Assembly (NCBI GenBank): GCA_035236585.1
Contig: CP141127.1
Location: 46,142,001-46,206,000 of the forward strand
Reading direction: 5' to 3'
DNA from: Warburgia ugandensis
Lineage: Eukaryota; Streptophyta; Magnoliopsida; Canellales; Canellaceae
Length of the DNA stretch: 64,000 bases
Of this stretch, positions 1 through 11,999 are shown one piece after another. Positions within the stretch are counted from its first letter, which is position 1. Every line of letters starts with the position of its first letter. Below the pieces are notes generated by a model that did not search any database, was not told the origin of the DNA, and saw only the letters and a program-made list of their open reading frames with translations. The position numbers and the translations under genes were made by a program.

Positions 1-1777
1 ATAACTTTTTCATATCATACTAACCCTTTATTTCAAGTATTCTTGATAATTCCTATTAAAAGAGTCCATATTGACTTTGTAGTCATCCATTCTCAAGCCT
101 TTAAAAACTCCCTAATTTACCATATATTCTTCAAGTCTCAATAATCTACCATAAACTCTCTATGTTTATGTAATTAATGGCAAGATTATACTAAGAGAAT
201 GTCCTTACAGTATGTTATAGAATCAATAAGAAATAAAATTCTCTATTTGTCATGGTCATTAGTATCATCTTCCATCTTTGTTAGGTCAACTTCCATATCA
301 TTCTTAAAATTTACATGACCTTAAACTTTACCTCTTCAAATCCACATTTATACCTACAAGATAGTTGATAAGCTTTGTAAGTGTTTTCTCCAATTGGTCA
401 TGATCTTCTCATAATAATTTCGTATGTCATCACCCCTTATCCAATAACTCTCATTTTCATCAAACTTATAACTCAAAATTTGTTTTAATATTTCACTATA
501 AATTTTCATTTCTAGCTCCCCATTGATGACAATAGGTTCGGAATAACTCATCCATATGGAGTAAAGGGTACTTAATATCATTTATGCATAATCTCATTGA
601 TTCCTTCATTTTCTTCCTAATCTGTAGATAACATTTTCTAAACTTCTATAGAGATTTCATCATTTAATCTCATGTTGAATTGGAAATCTTCAAAACATCT
701 TAAGATTTCTAACTACATATTTCTCCAAAATCTAGATTCATTCATCATTTATAATCACCTCATTTATCTAAATTTACACTTAAGTTTAGTTGCCTATATT
801 TGTTTATAGGTTTTCCTTCCTCATGATTATTTCACCATTCCTTCAAAATGTATTTTTCCTCATTATATTCCATAATTCTTTCAATATCACTAAATCTATC
901 ATATAAATAGAATCAATATTCCCTAAATTCATCATATCCGTATTCATTATAGGTCTTCAATTTCCATTCTATCATCAATGCAAATTATAGTCCTTAATTA
1001 TTTCCATATTTCAATTCCATCATATAGCTGAATCAATATTTCTCTAAATTTTATCTCCTTTTTTTTCCACCAATTTTGAACTATCTCCTTAAATTCTTCT
1101 GTATGATCATCTCTATTTTGATGATTAAATCCTTTAGCTAATTTTCATAATACTACATCTATGTAGTAATTACAACCTTTACATTTACATTTATTATTTA
1201 TTATTATTAATTCCAAATTTTGTAATAATTCTAAGGTTTTATCTTTAGTATCTATTTCACCTTTCCTATAAGGGTTGGATTTTATCCTTCTTCATCCTTT
1301 CTATCATATTTTTCCAATTTATCATTTCTTTCTTTTAATCTCCATTACTTCACCTAATAATAGTAATATTAATGTATTTTGTTTCTACAAGTATCTTTAC
1401 TTAAGATTTCAGGTTATACCTGAATATCATACCGTACATCTTCTTCTATTGTAATGTTTTCCTTACTTGTTTCTATAACTACTATTCCCTATATTGACTT
1501 ACTAAGTAGTACTCCTAGTTATTTCACTAAGTAATATCTACTTATACTCCACTAGTACTTCATGAGTTAATTACATTAACTCCTCACCTAATGAGTCAAT
1601 CACATAACTCTTCCTATACTCATTATTAACTAATGAGTTAATCACATAACTCATTCTCATTAAATACTATCTTATTTCTTATTCACTCACTATATCTCAT
1701 CCTCTAATTGGATTGTCATCTTCATAATGGACATAAGGGTATTGTACTATGACTAGATGAATGGCTTTGATACCAAC
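1..1777 (-). mobile_element. Internal leader of family-1 Ty3/gypsy element (partial, gag replaced)
   Basis: This is the part of a minus-strand LTR retrotransposon lying just inside its 5' LTR (which sits to the right, 1778-6738). Bases ~880-1777 align by eye over their whole length with 61800-62721, the leader of the sister element at the right end of the window; both end in the same GACT(A/G)GATGAATGGCT context before the PBS. In the sister the gag start follows directly, but here bases 1-880 show no gag. They hold only a 75-codon minus-strand frame (354-581), rich in charged residues and matching no family I recognise. This suggests a non-autonomous or rearranged copy. The rest of the element lies left of the window. 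Confidence 0.75.
1764..1775 (-). promoter_or_regulatory. Primer binding site, tRNA-iMet type
   Basis: On the minus strand this reads TGGTATCAAAGC, matching 11 of 12 bases of the common plant initiator-Met PBS TGGTATCAGAGC. It lies two bases inside the LTR edge, as expected. It fixes the orientation of the element as minus and marks 1778-6738 as its 5' LTR. Confidence 0.85.
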
Positions 1778-4700
1778 TATGACGTCCCTGGTTTTTGTAA
1801 CACATTTTGTAATACATTTTTCAAAGGCAGGGCACCCTTAGTAGTAAATTTTTTTTGCAAAACAAAGTAGTGGAAATTCTTTTCTTTAGAACTGGTTTTG
1901 TAAAACCCAAATCACCACTTCATACATAACATAAGTAGAATTTTGTACAAGATAAAATTCCATTGAAGGAATACACTTTTATTAAATAGTAAAATCCATC
2001 TAGTGGTTCATAGTACAGCCTAGTTATTAGTACAATACATGTACAAATTACAGAATCCAAATTTCAAACCTCACCATACATTAAAAACACTCAATACCAT
2101 ACAATGCTCTCAAATAAAAATACATGTTTTCAAGGAATATACCTTGATTGATTATTCTTCCAAGTCTTCTTAAGTCTTGAGCTCCTAATTCTCCTTCTCT
2201 ATATTTGAGATATTATATACATTCAAACATTTACAATATCTTCAGTAAGCTATGCTTGGTAGGGGATTCAAGAAGCATAATAATTTGACAGTATAATCCT
2301 AATACTTCATAATCCCATTATTCATACTCATGGATCAATCTCTTTACTTTGTCATATATGTACATCCTTACACATACATACTGTACATGTCGTAAAGATA
2401 TATATATATATACGATCAAAACCGTGAAAAATAGTTAATATCTCAAACATCAATAGTCACACTTAGACACACTGTGTTGATCAATCATCCAGACTCTGCT
2501 CGAAAATACTTCCTCATTTGGGCAGTATCATCACACTCAACCATACTGTGTTGATAAAACATTCAGACTTTGCTAGAAAAATACTCCCTTATTTGGGCAG
2601 TATCGGCATCTCATTATGCTATGCATCATAATGCAAAATACTCAAAGGACTACTAGGTTGCAGTCTGATCCGTACAAGCACACTCGGATAATTGCTTTCA
2701 TACTCCACGGATACTAATTGTGGAAAATCATCTATGTCATGTCTATATGGGGGGACAGACCGTCACAATGGTGGCCTTCCCATAATTGCCCCACCTGACA
2801 GTTTGCCTCTCTTTGGGCACGGTATTAACATATATATCACATTTCGGAGAGCGGGTAGCCAAACCCTCCTAACCCTCCTAGCATAGCATCCCTAGGCTTA
2901 TGCCTGTTTAAAAAAAAAACCACAAGCCTCCTTGCTTGTATATAAAGTATTCTTTTACTTATCAGATGTCTTGTCTATTTACATCATCTTCCTCATATTT
3001 TGATATTCTTATACTGATGATAGGATTTCACTTCAAACTTAGGGATCATCATTTACAATGAATGATACTGGGATCACCATTCTATATGAATGATTCCCAT
3101 GTATTGATTTTATATTTATTAGACAATTTGTCTATTTATCTAGGGCTGGAAAACCTTTTAGTTCCTTATTCACTTAAGGTTTTTCTCAATTCTAACTTAA
3201 CCATTTCATATGTGTTTTGGTTGGATCATAAGTGTTTTCAATGGATTTAATACAAGTTTTTGCATTATACTTGTCAACATTTCCAGACATAAGATCATAT
3301 ATTCAACATGCATTTGTCATGTAGATGCATTCATAAAATCCTCCTACCTTGAAGTAGTGGTTCATCTCTTCAAATCTTCCATGATCTTAATTGACATATG
3401 AAATCTGTAAATCCATACATACTGTCAATATTTATACAATCTATATTTTTTATCCTATCTATATTTTTTTGTCTAATCTTGTCCTTTGATATAAAGGATT
3501 AGATCTTGTGCCCTATCACGATTTATCTTCCTCAGATAGTGTTTATCCTATTGATCAATAGATTTGATGGTTAGAATGATCTTCTAATATTTCAAATTTA
3601 AGTATTTTCTATTCTAAGTCTTTGTGTATTCTTTTCATTGATCTTGATCTTTCATAGATCCATTGATCAACAATTTATACTTGTTGATAAAGATTAAGGG
3701 CTTAGATCTTCTCTCATCTAATTCTTTTTTTATCTAAGTTCAGTTGTTTGATCATCCCTAAGGAGGATGATCTTGGTTTTCTTCCTTGAATCATATTTGA
3801 TCAAGGGTTTGGATTCTCTATCTTGATTTGTCTACAACATACATACCTAGATACATAATAAAATATGACATTAGGATTCTTATTGTTCTTGATCATTCAA
3901 GATCCTATGGATCTTGTTTGATCATCCTTATCTTACTTACAATTTTTATTAGGGTTAGATAATTTACTAACCTTTTATGTTCTTATTATTATTATTCAAC
4001 CAGTTAATGTTTTATTGGTTGAAGATAACTTATTTCATCCTAAGTCTAGACTGTTCCTCTTATTTTCAATTGGCTCAGGCTTACTAGCTGAATGGTTGAA
4101 CACAAAGTTGTTACTTCAATCCTCATGCAAGGTTCCATTTAGACCTCACAAATGTCAACAGAAGGAGGAGAAGAGCGAGGCTCTATTAGAGAACCACCTT
4201 AACTACCATGTTCAACATTCACTAGAATGGCCTTAGCTCAACCTTTCATAAGGTTCCTATGAGCATTTTAACCATAAGTGTTGTTTCTAATTGATTTTAA
4301 TTAAATCCATGAACATTTAAAATGTAATTCATGGGATTTATTATTCTCTTAGTTTGGGCCAAGGATTTGGTAATCTTTATATTGTCGTATTCACTATAGC
4401 CCTCACTATGATTATACTTTATGATGTATATGTATTTAGTGAAGTCCCTCCATATGTCATCAATTACCTCTTTTATGGTATTTTTCATAATTCTACAATT
4501 AAAGGAAATTACACCATTAATTCTAAGGAATTTAAAGACAATCATGCCAAAATTGAAAGTATTGACCTGAATTTAAATTTTCTATTTAAAATAAATTAAC
4601 TAATAATATTGCAACATCTTATTCTAGGAAATTAAAGATAATTACACTAAAATTGGAAAATAGACATGGATCATAATTAAGTCAAATTTACTATAAAAAA

Positions 4701-6738
4701 TAATTAATTAACATGTGATCAAGCTGTCCTTATGATCCAACCATCCGATTTGTCCATCTTTTAAATCTAGCGTTGATATTCTATTAAGAATGCAACCCTT
4801 GATCCTTTATGTTTTTCTTTGATCCAACATCATAATAACATGATCCTAACCTTAGATCATTCAATTTATAGGTCCAATTGGCCTGATCATTCTTGATCCA
4901 TCCGATCAAGGAGATCCATTGAGATTTTCCATGATCATTTTCAAATTTAAGGGCCTACACCTTGATTTATTTCATATCAGTCTAATCTAACCATTCCCAT
5001 GTTGTTTTATCATCATTAGATCCTTAGTGGAGTTAGATTTTCAATTCTGATCACCCAAGATCTACTTGATTAAGGGTGTAAGTAAGAGTATTTTTAATTA
5101 ACAAAAATATTTGATGCTTAAAATCTTGTTTTTATGGGTTTAGTATGTTCCCCTCATCATGATCTATTCATATCATCTTACAGATTGAAAATCGGACTTA
5201 AATTGAGTGAGTAATTGCATTTTTAAATTTTTAGCCATTTTCAAAGGCTGATTTTTGTCTATATTGTTTTTCAATTTGACATCATTTTGATTATGGTCCA
5301 TTACTATTGGAATGGATTTTAGTGATTATCATACATAAATATAACATCTCCATTAGATTCTACACACCATTAGAAATTCATAGCAACTTTTCAATCTAAA
5401 ATCGGAGCTAAAATGAGCTCTCAAATGAAGAAACAGGATTTCAATTAAAAAATTAATGGCCTAGATCTGATCTAGCCATTAGAACGTGTTTTAGGCGATC
5501 TGGAACATGCCAAGATCATCTGGAATGTAACTAGACAATCTCAGAACGTGGGTAAGTGATTTGAGTGGGGTTAGGCGTAGATCAACACTTGATCTGGGAG
5601 ATTGGTTGAGAAGCTCAGATGTAGACCGTCAGACCAACCCTTCTATAGATCTCCCAAATCTGAAACATCCAAGGGCTAATATTTCTTACCTAGGGGTTTT
5701 TGACCCTTTTAGATCAATTGGATAGCTCAAATTTTCCATTTGAGCCCTCCATCATCTAAAAATGAAGGGATCTTATCCTTACTTGATTTTTATAATTTCT
5801 AACCTAAAACTACTTTTAGAAAAACATAGGTTTTGTAGCCCAATTTAAAAGAATTATTCGTTGATGATAAGATTGCCCGATAACTGCTTGTTTTGTGTTT
5901 TCTATTAATTGCACCATTGGATCTTGAAATTTCTTTAGGGGTTTTGTAGATAAGGCAGTATAGGATTGTACAGATGGTGAGATTTGATTTGGAATAGAGT
6001 GTCTAATTAAATTTAGGTCTCTTGTTCCAATTAGAGAGAGGAGAGAGAAAATGAAAGAAAAGAGATTTTTGGGAGTTTTCAAAATTTGGGAATGAATCTA
6101 GATTTGGTTTTGTAGGGGAAGCAATATAATTTTGTGATAAATTTTAGGAACATTTTTGGAGGGATATTTATAGATGTTTCACATTTTTCATAATTACTTG
6201 TAATAATTATGTTTTAATTCTTTTGAATGTTAAATTAACATTGGATCTTTCACTACCACCTCCTTCTCCACTATCAGCTAGTAGTGGTTTGACCACTCAT
6301 TACATGTTTTATGGTCGCAGGATTCATTTGTGGGCCCCATAGGGGTGTGAAAAGACCATTTTACCCTTTTATGGAGAAAATTTTGTTTTATTCTCTTGAG
6401 GTCAGAATTGAGCATACTTATTGGTGTTAGAATTGTATTTTCAAGTACATTCTAAATATTAAAGTCTTAGATCTTGATTATGGGAAAAAATACCATTTTA
6501 CCCTTTTATTCATAAAAATGGAGAAAATTAGGGATTTTTCATTTTAACTCGGAATTGAATGCACTTAGTGTCATTTTGATCGGTTTTTCTAAAAGATTCA
6601 TAATTTGTAAATTTTAAATCATGTTTTAATCTTTATAAAAATAGAATTTTCACTAACCTAATATTGTAGCCCAAAATTTTTGAAAATTCAAACTAAATTG
6701 ATTTTCTCAATCAATTTACAAAATTTGGGGTTATTACA
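1778..6738 (-). mobile_element. Giant 5' LTR (about 4.96 kb), family 1
   Basis: The right edge reads, on the minus strand, TGTAATAACCCC. The left edge abuts the PBS and corresponds to the start TGTAATGACC seen at 62722, though here it is corrupted to TATGACGTCC. The same sequence recurs as a solo copy at 20144-27729 (after removing its nested insert) and as a partial copy at 62722-64000, so length and ends are supported by comparison. A TATA-like CTATAAATA lies on the minus strand at 6165-6173. LTRs of nearly 5 kb with an iMet PBS suit chromovirus elements of the Del/Tekay type; that lineage call is inference, since no integrase of this family is in the window. The small open frames inside are incidental. 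Confidence 0.9.
6165..6173 (-). promoter_or_regulatory. TATA-like box of family-1 LTR
   Basis: On the minus strand this reads CTATAAATA. The equivalent position in the solo copy G (27155-27163) carries the same motif, which supports it as the LTR promoter and agrees with the orientation given by the PBS. Confidence 0.55.
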
Positions 6739-7194
6739 AGATGGGTATGGGAGTTGTAACTAAAGTGAATATGGGAGTTGGTTTTGAGTATATTCATTGA
6801 ATTATATAAATTTTTATGGGATGATGAATGAGAATAACTTAGTGTGGAGTATGGGAGTAAATGAGTATGGATGAAGTGAATTTAGAACTTGTAAGTGAAG
6901 TGAATATGGGAGTTGGTTTTCAATATATTCATTAAATTATGACTTTTACGGGATGATGAATATGGGTAACTTAGTGTGAAAGCAAATGTGAATGTGTATA
7001 GATTTACAAATGAAGTGAATGTGTATTGTGATCTCTCATTTTGTAATTTCTTAAAATAGATGTGGATGCATAATGATGAATTTGGATGTTTTGTACCCAA
7101 TGTACAAGTGAATGTATGTTTGTTTTTTATGTGAAAAAAGATTGTAAGATTAGGAACAATATTAAATTGTATATAGGTGCTAGTGACTGGAATG
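6739..7194. repeat. Orphan AT-rich segment with a tandem duplication
   Basis: The segment lies between the giant LTR and the CACTA-like array and has no counterpart elsewhere in the window. It contains two diverged tandem units, about 6764-6898 and 6899-7018, both starting AGTGAATATGGGAGTTGGTT and both containing GGGATGATGAAT followed by AACTTAGTGTG. The minus-strand frame across 6882-7277 is low-complexity Thr/Phe/Ser and I do not regard it as a gene. Confidence 0.6.
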
Positions 7195-7860
7195 TCACAA
7201 ATGAAAAAAAAGACTTGAAGTTGTTTAGCCCTAAATGACTTTATAAGTGGTGGACTTTTGAAGTCATTTAGACACAAATGACTTTAAAAATCAGCACTTT
7301 TGAAGTTGTTTATACCTAAACAACTTCAAAAATCAGCACTTTTTAAAGTTGTTTAGTGCTGAACAACTTCAAAAGTCTTTTTTTGCATAGCTTTGAAGTC
7401 ATTTAACCCTAAACAACTTCAAAAGTGCATACTTTTACAGTTGTTCAGCCTTAGACAACTTCAAAAGTGCATACTGTTAAAGTCCTTTTTCCCTAAACGA
7501 CTTTAAAAATCTAATACTTTTGAAGTTGAGCACAAATGACTTCAAAACTATGTCACTTTTGAAGTTGTTTAACTAAACGACTTCAAAAGTACTCCAAAAG
7601 TGCCATAGTTTTGAAGTTGTTTATCCCTAAATAACTTTAAAAATGTAATAGTTTTGAAGTCATTTGTGCTAAATGACTTTAAAAATTCAACACTTTTGAA
7701 GTTGTTTAGTTAAACAACTTCAAAAGTCCTTGATATTTAAAGTTGTTTGTCTAAACAACTTTAAAAAGTTATTGACTTTTGAAGTCAGCTTGATAGAAAT
7801 CTCTTTCTATCCAACTTCTATTAACATTTTTTATTGACTTTAAAATCCTCCTTTGTAGTA
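7195..7860. mobile_element. CACTA-like non-autonomous element made of inverted subterminal repeats
   Basis: About 660 bp packed with more than a dozen copies of TTTGAAGTTGTTTAG and its reverse complement CTAAACAACTTCAAA, in alternating orientation, so many short hairpins can form. The right end, read on the minus strand, is TACTACAAAGGAGGATTTT, close to the CACTACAA... start of plant CACTA (EnSpm) transposons with one base changed. The left end reads TCACAAATGAAAAAAAAG. Both sides are flanked by ATG (7192-7194 and 7861-7863), the 3-bp duplication expected for this superfamily. There is no transposase frame. The family call is inference from termini and repeat style. Confidence 0.5.
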
Positions 7861-8198
7861 ATGACAGTTTGTAAGTATTTTTCAAGAATTAACTTTCATA
7901 AGATGCCTCAACACATGAACAACATGCAAAATTAGCCATATGCATTTCCACTAAGTGGTTAAAGTAGTAGAACTACTAGGTTTTTAAAACTGCAATTCTC
8001 AGCACAGTAAAGGAACTTTACCACAAAACCAATTTTCTTCTTTTTTTGCTCTAAGTACATCTACTTAGCCCCAACTTGAACTAAACATTGTCCTCAACGT
8101 TTGGAAACATAGGACCCTATATGATGATGGAATGATGTAGAATACTAAGATTCAAAAAACTTCTGGTTGCCTCTCAGGGAATGCTAAGTTTTCCATCT

Positions 8199-9300
8199 TC
8201 AACAAGACGTGATAATGAGTGCAATGAATGTGCTGTGCAATGTGTTCCAGACCATGCTAAGGTCGATCATGGCATATTGTACCTCTAATGATATTTCTTC
8301 TACCTCAAGGTTAATCATTTCCAAGAAGGGTTTAAGCCTCTGTCCATTGACCTTTGAGATTTCACCATCCTTTTCTATCTCAATAGCCATTGAGGATATA
8401 CAATGCATATTACATAGGGTCTAGTCCATTGAGACATAAGTTTCCCTGAAAATAGATACAACCTAGAATTATAAAATGAGACCTTTTGTACTGGGGTGAA
8501 GCACTTCATTAAGATTTGTCTACCATGGTTAATCTCCATTTGGTCTTTGTATAGACATACAGATTCATATGCATCTTTCCTTAAGTCTTCCTACTCATTG
8601 AGTTGGATTTTTTTGTGGTTCTCAGCACCATCTAACTCAAAATTGAATTTTTTGATAACCTAATATCCTTGTGTTCCAATTTTATTGGTTAGTGGAAAGC
8701 CTTTCCATAGACCAGGAGGTAGGGTGATAGGCCTATTAGAGTCTTATAAGTAGTATTATAGGCCCAGAAGGCATCGTTAAGTCTAATAGGCCAATATTTC
8801 CTATTTGGATTTACTGTATTCACCAAAATATGATTGATTTTCCTACTTGACACCTCTACCTCACGGTTTGAGGGTGATATGAGGTAGTTATTCTATGGTT
8901 GACACCGTACTTTTTTGTTAAGTTTTCAAACACTATTACAAAAGTGTTTGTCCCCATCACTAACTATGATATGACAAGTGGAGTGCCAAATCTTATAAAT
9001 ATATTTTCCATTAAAAATTTGACCACCATCTTATGGTCATTGGTCTTGCAGGCTATTACTAACACCCACTTGTACACGTAGTCCACCCCCACGAGGATGT
9101 ATAAATACCCAAAGGAATTAGGAAATAGCCCCAAAAATCTATGCCCCAATATCAAAAGTTTCTACAATAAGGATGGTATTTAGAGGCATCATAATTTTTC
9201 TCCCTACCCTTTGGCACCTAGCACATGTCGTGTAGTAAGCATGTGAATCTTAAAAATTGTGGGTCTATAAAATCCAAAAATGAAAAAATCTTTGTAGTGA
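8199..9300 (-). pseudogene. Element A integrase and pol C-terminus (Athila-like, broken)
   Basis: Integrase joins the cDNA copy to host DNA. About 9225-9150 encodes a CARCQR-type stretch, part of the zinc-binding module. At 9155-8964 follows the core start, with the clear motifs GLFPNSFGYLYILVGVDY (first catalytic Asp in VDY), CKTNDHK and FGTPLV. The frame then breaks: a stop and a shift lie just before the SDG motif holding the second catalytic Asp. At 8408-8199 is the pol tail with EKDGEISKVNGQRLKPFLE, a hallmark of Athila-type pol C-termini. Element B carries the same segments at 33300-34430. No chromodomain is seen. It is certainly non-functional; the lineage rests on the motifs and the tRNA-Asp-type PBS. 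Confidence 0.8.
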
Positions 9301-9469
9301 TTTTTCTAGAGCTAAAGTGGCCCCCAGAAGCATGATCATGACAGAAGGAGATGATCTCATTATGCTCAATATCGGTTATGTGTCACCTTATCACTTAATT
9401 AGGATAGTACTTAAATATGCAAGGATCATCTCAAGTAAAGTATCTAACCTTGATTACAAATCTTTTTAT

Positions 9470-9900
9470 ATCTTGTTGGTCCAATGATTGGCCATTTGTA
9501 CTATAATAAGAGAGTTAACTATATCTCCATACCAAGGTAACTAGGATAAATGTGCATTAACTATTCATCCATGCCAAGGTAACTGGATAAGTGGTATGAT
9601 GCAACATTTTTAGAACCTTTCTTATTCAAAATTTCTAAGTCAAATTCCTATAGTAGTAGTATCCAATGGATTAGCCTAGGTTTTGCATCCTTTTAAAAAA
9701 GGAGGTATTTTAGAGTAGCATGATCTAAATATGCTATTACTTTGATCCTAAAAAGTAAGATATAAACTTATCCAATGCAAACATGATTGCCAGCAACTCT
9801 TTTTCTATGGATGAGTAGTTGAGTTATGCGTTGTTGTGTTTTACTATCATAGTATATCACATGAGGGAGTTTGTCAATGCGCAACCCCAAAATAGCCATG
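9470..9900 (-). pseudogene. Element A RNase H domain (broken)
   Basis: RNase H removes the RNA strand during reverse transcription. The readable block is about 9830-9720 on the minus strand, with the family motif ending EKELLAIMFALDKF followed by a YFLGSK and AYLDHATLKYL stretch, comparable to the better preserved block of element B (34934-34746). Stops interrupt both sides, and the rest towards the integrase is hard to read. It lies between RT and integrase as expected. Confidence 0.65.
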
Positions 9901-10059
9901 ATCATGTAGTCCAAAGCATCACACATTATCTCAAATGGTGCACTATAGTCAGGCAGTCAAATGATAGGCATAGAGATCAATTTGGCCTTTAGGTGCTCAA
10001 ATGCGTTTCTACAGTCTTCATCAAAATCAAAAGAGGCCTTATTTCTAAGTAGATTACAA

Positions 10060-10800
10060 AGGGGCTTAGTAATCTTACTTAAATCCTTGATGAATATCTT
10101 GTTGAACCTGCATACCTAGGAATGAGAGGATTTCTTTTATTGTACTTGGTGGATGAAGGATGACTATTGAATCTACTTTAGTCTTATATACTTCAATACA
10201 ATTGTGTGACATTATGTTGCCTAGAATGATACCACTTGTACCATAAAATTGCACTTTGCCCAACTTAATACTAGATTTTTCTCCTCACACCTTACACATA
10301 CTAATTTCGAATAGTGTAGGCAAACCAAAAATCAAGAAGGAATCCATGAACACCTTTACAAACCTTTCTACCAAGTTGAAAAATATGCTCAAGATACACC
10401 TTTGAAAAATGGTTGGAGCATAGCAGAGTTCGAAAGGCATATGTTGGTGAGCAAAGGTCCTAAAGCATTAGGTGAAGGTAGTCTTCTCCTGATCCTCAAG
10501 TGTCATAAGAATTTGGTTATAGCTGGTGTAACCATTAAGAAAACAATAATAAATATGATTGGCTAATCTCTCAAGCATTTGGTTAATAAAGGGAAGAGGA
10601 AAGTGGTCTTTCCTGATGACCTTGTTCAATTTCTAGTAATCAATACAAATCTCTCCACCAAGTGATTATATGAGTGGGCACTAACTCATTATCCTCATTC
10701 TTGATTACTGTGAAACCAAATTTGTTGGGTAGAACCTGAATGGGGCTAATCCAAGTGCTGTCAGAGATGGGGCAATATTATGCCATCATCTAAAAGCTTA
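10060..10800 (-). pseudogene. Element A reverse transcriptase (both catalytic motifs damaged)
   Basis: RT copies element RNA into DNA. Reading leftward from about 10790, the motifs are NEDNELVPTH, then RKDHFPLPFINQMLERL, then the motif-A region at 10530-10544, which reads FLNGY where the family normally has FLDGY. After this come EDQEKTTF and the MPFEL/FQRC blocks. The catalytic YxDD-type box at 10339-10350 reads FMDS, so its second Asp is Ser. The downstream thumb block HNCIEVYKTKVDSI and the SFLG motif are at 10200-10110. There is at least one internal stop after TTFT. Loss of metal-binding Asp residues plus stops means no activity. Confidence 0.85.
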
Positions 10801-11039
10801 AGGACTTCATCTCTTACCACATCCTTTATGTGGTGTTTAGTCTTCTTTGAGTTTCTTTGGATGATTTAACATTCTCTTCCAAGTAGATCCTATGCATACA
10901 CACAGTTGGACTAATCCCCTTGATGTCTGCCATAGTCCACCCTAGAGTAGTCTTATGTTCTTTGAGAACATTAAGTAATTTTCCTTCCCATTTTTGGTTT
11001 AAATATAACGCTATTATAATAGGTAAGGATTCATTTGGT

Positions 11040-11990
11040 CCATAGTAAGAGTACTTGAGATTATTAGGTAAGGGCTTTCAGATCAGAGAAGGTGGCTGCT
11101 CTATAGAGGGTAGGGAGACAGATTATGATGGAGGGAGTGGTTCCACATGAGGTGCCCATTTGGAGGTATCCATGATTAGAGTTGCATCTAAGAGATTATT
11201 TACCTCCTCAATGGACCTGTCTAAATCAATATCACTGTTAAAGTGCATTACACAGGCCTCAATTAGGTTAGAGATGAATGATAGTGGATTAGTGTCTTGA
11301 ATTAGACCCTTGATCAAAATGACTTCATAAGAATCATCAAGGTCTAAGTGATGTTGTCAGCATTACAAACATTGAGTTTGACTTTCATGTTGTTGAACAA
11401 CAGCTTCATCACAACATTGCCATAGTTTATTATGATGTTGGACATTGCCAAGAATGGACGTCCAAGTATAACCAAAATTTGACTACCAAGATCGGATATA
11501 GGCCAGGTGTTCACTGCAATGAAGTTGATTGGGTATTAAAACTGGCCACCTATATTAAAACATCCTCAACCAAACCATGTTGTATCTTCATTGATCTATT
11601 TTCCATTTGCAACTTAGTAGGAGTTGGTTTTAGCACACTGAGCCTCAATTGCTCATAGACAAAGTATTACAATAGGTTAACACTAGCAACTAGGACAAGC
11701 AATTCCCTATCTATGACATGGTCTCCAATAATGAATGAATTTGTAAGGCACCATGGGTCTCTAAACTTGGGTGGGGTCTTATGTAGAATTAGAGAGCTCA
11801 CCCTCTCAGTAAGGAAAGCTTTCTTCTATTCATTAAGCTTTCTCTTTTTTTGTGCATAGCTCTTTCAAGAACCTGGCATAAGCAGGAACATCTTGATGGC
11901 ATTGAGCAATGGAATACTAATTTGCACATGTTTGAAGACATCCATTAGCTCGTTAAAATTTGTTCCCTTTTTATCCTTGTTTAGTAACAA
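11040..11990 (-). pseudogene. Element A protease and protease-RT linker (broken)
   Basis: An aspartic protease matures Gag-Pol. About 11717-11640 reads VIDRELLVLVASVNLL followed, after a stop, by YEQLRL. Element B has DIGASVNLL at this point, so in A the catalytic Asp and the following Gly positions have become Val. Further left, 11317-11123, is the conserved linker seen in Athila-type pol, with DIDLDRSIEEVNNLLDAT and MDTSKW...EPLPPS motifs; element B carries the same linker at 36343-36011. The reading frame changes several times. Confidence 0.75.
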
Positions 11991-11999
11991 AGGAAATTG

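Noticed and set aside
2692-2886. Plus-strand frame conserved with 63622-63813
   Set aside because: Both lie at the same place in two copies of the family-1 LTR; the solo copy G is not open there, so there is no sign of selection on a protein.
3210-3401. Plus-strand frame similar to 21380-21568
   Set aside because: Same reason: homologous positions in family-1 LTRs, on the strand opposite to the element's transcript.
7195-7860. Possible CRISPR-like repeat array
   Set aside because: Units alternate in orientation, vary in spacing, and lie in plant transposon DNA; no spacers of constant length and no associated genes.
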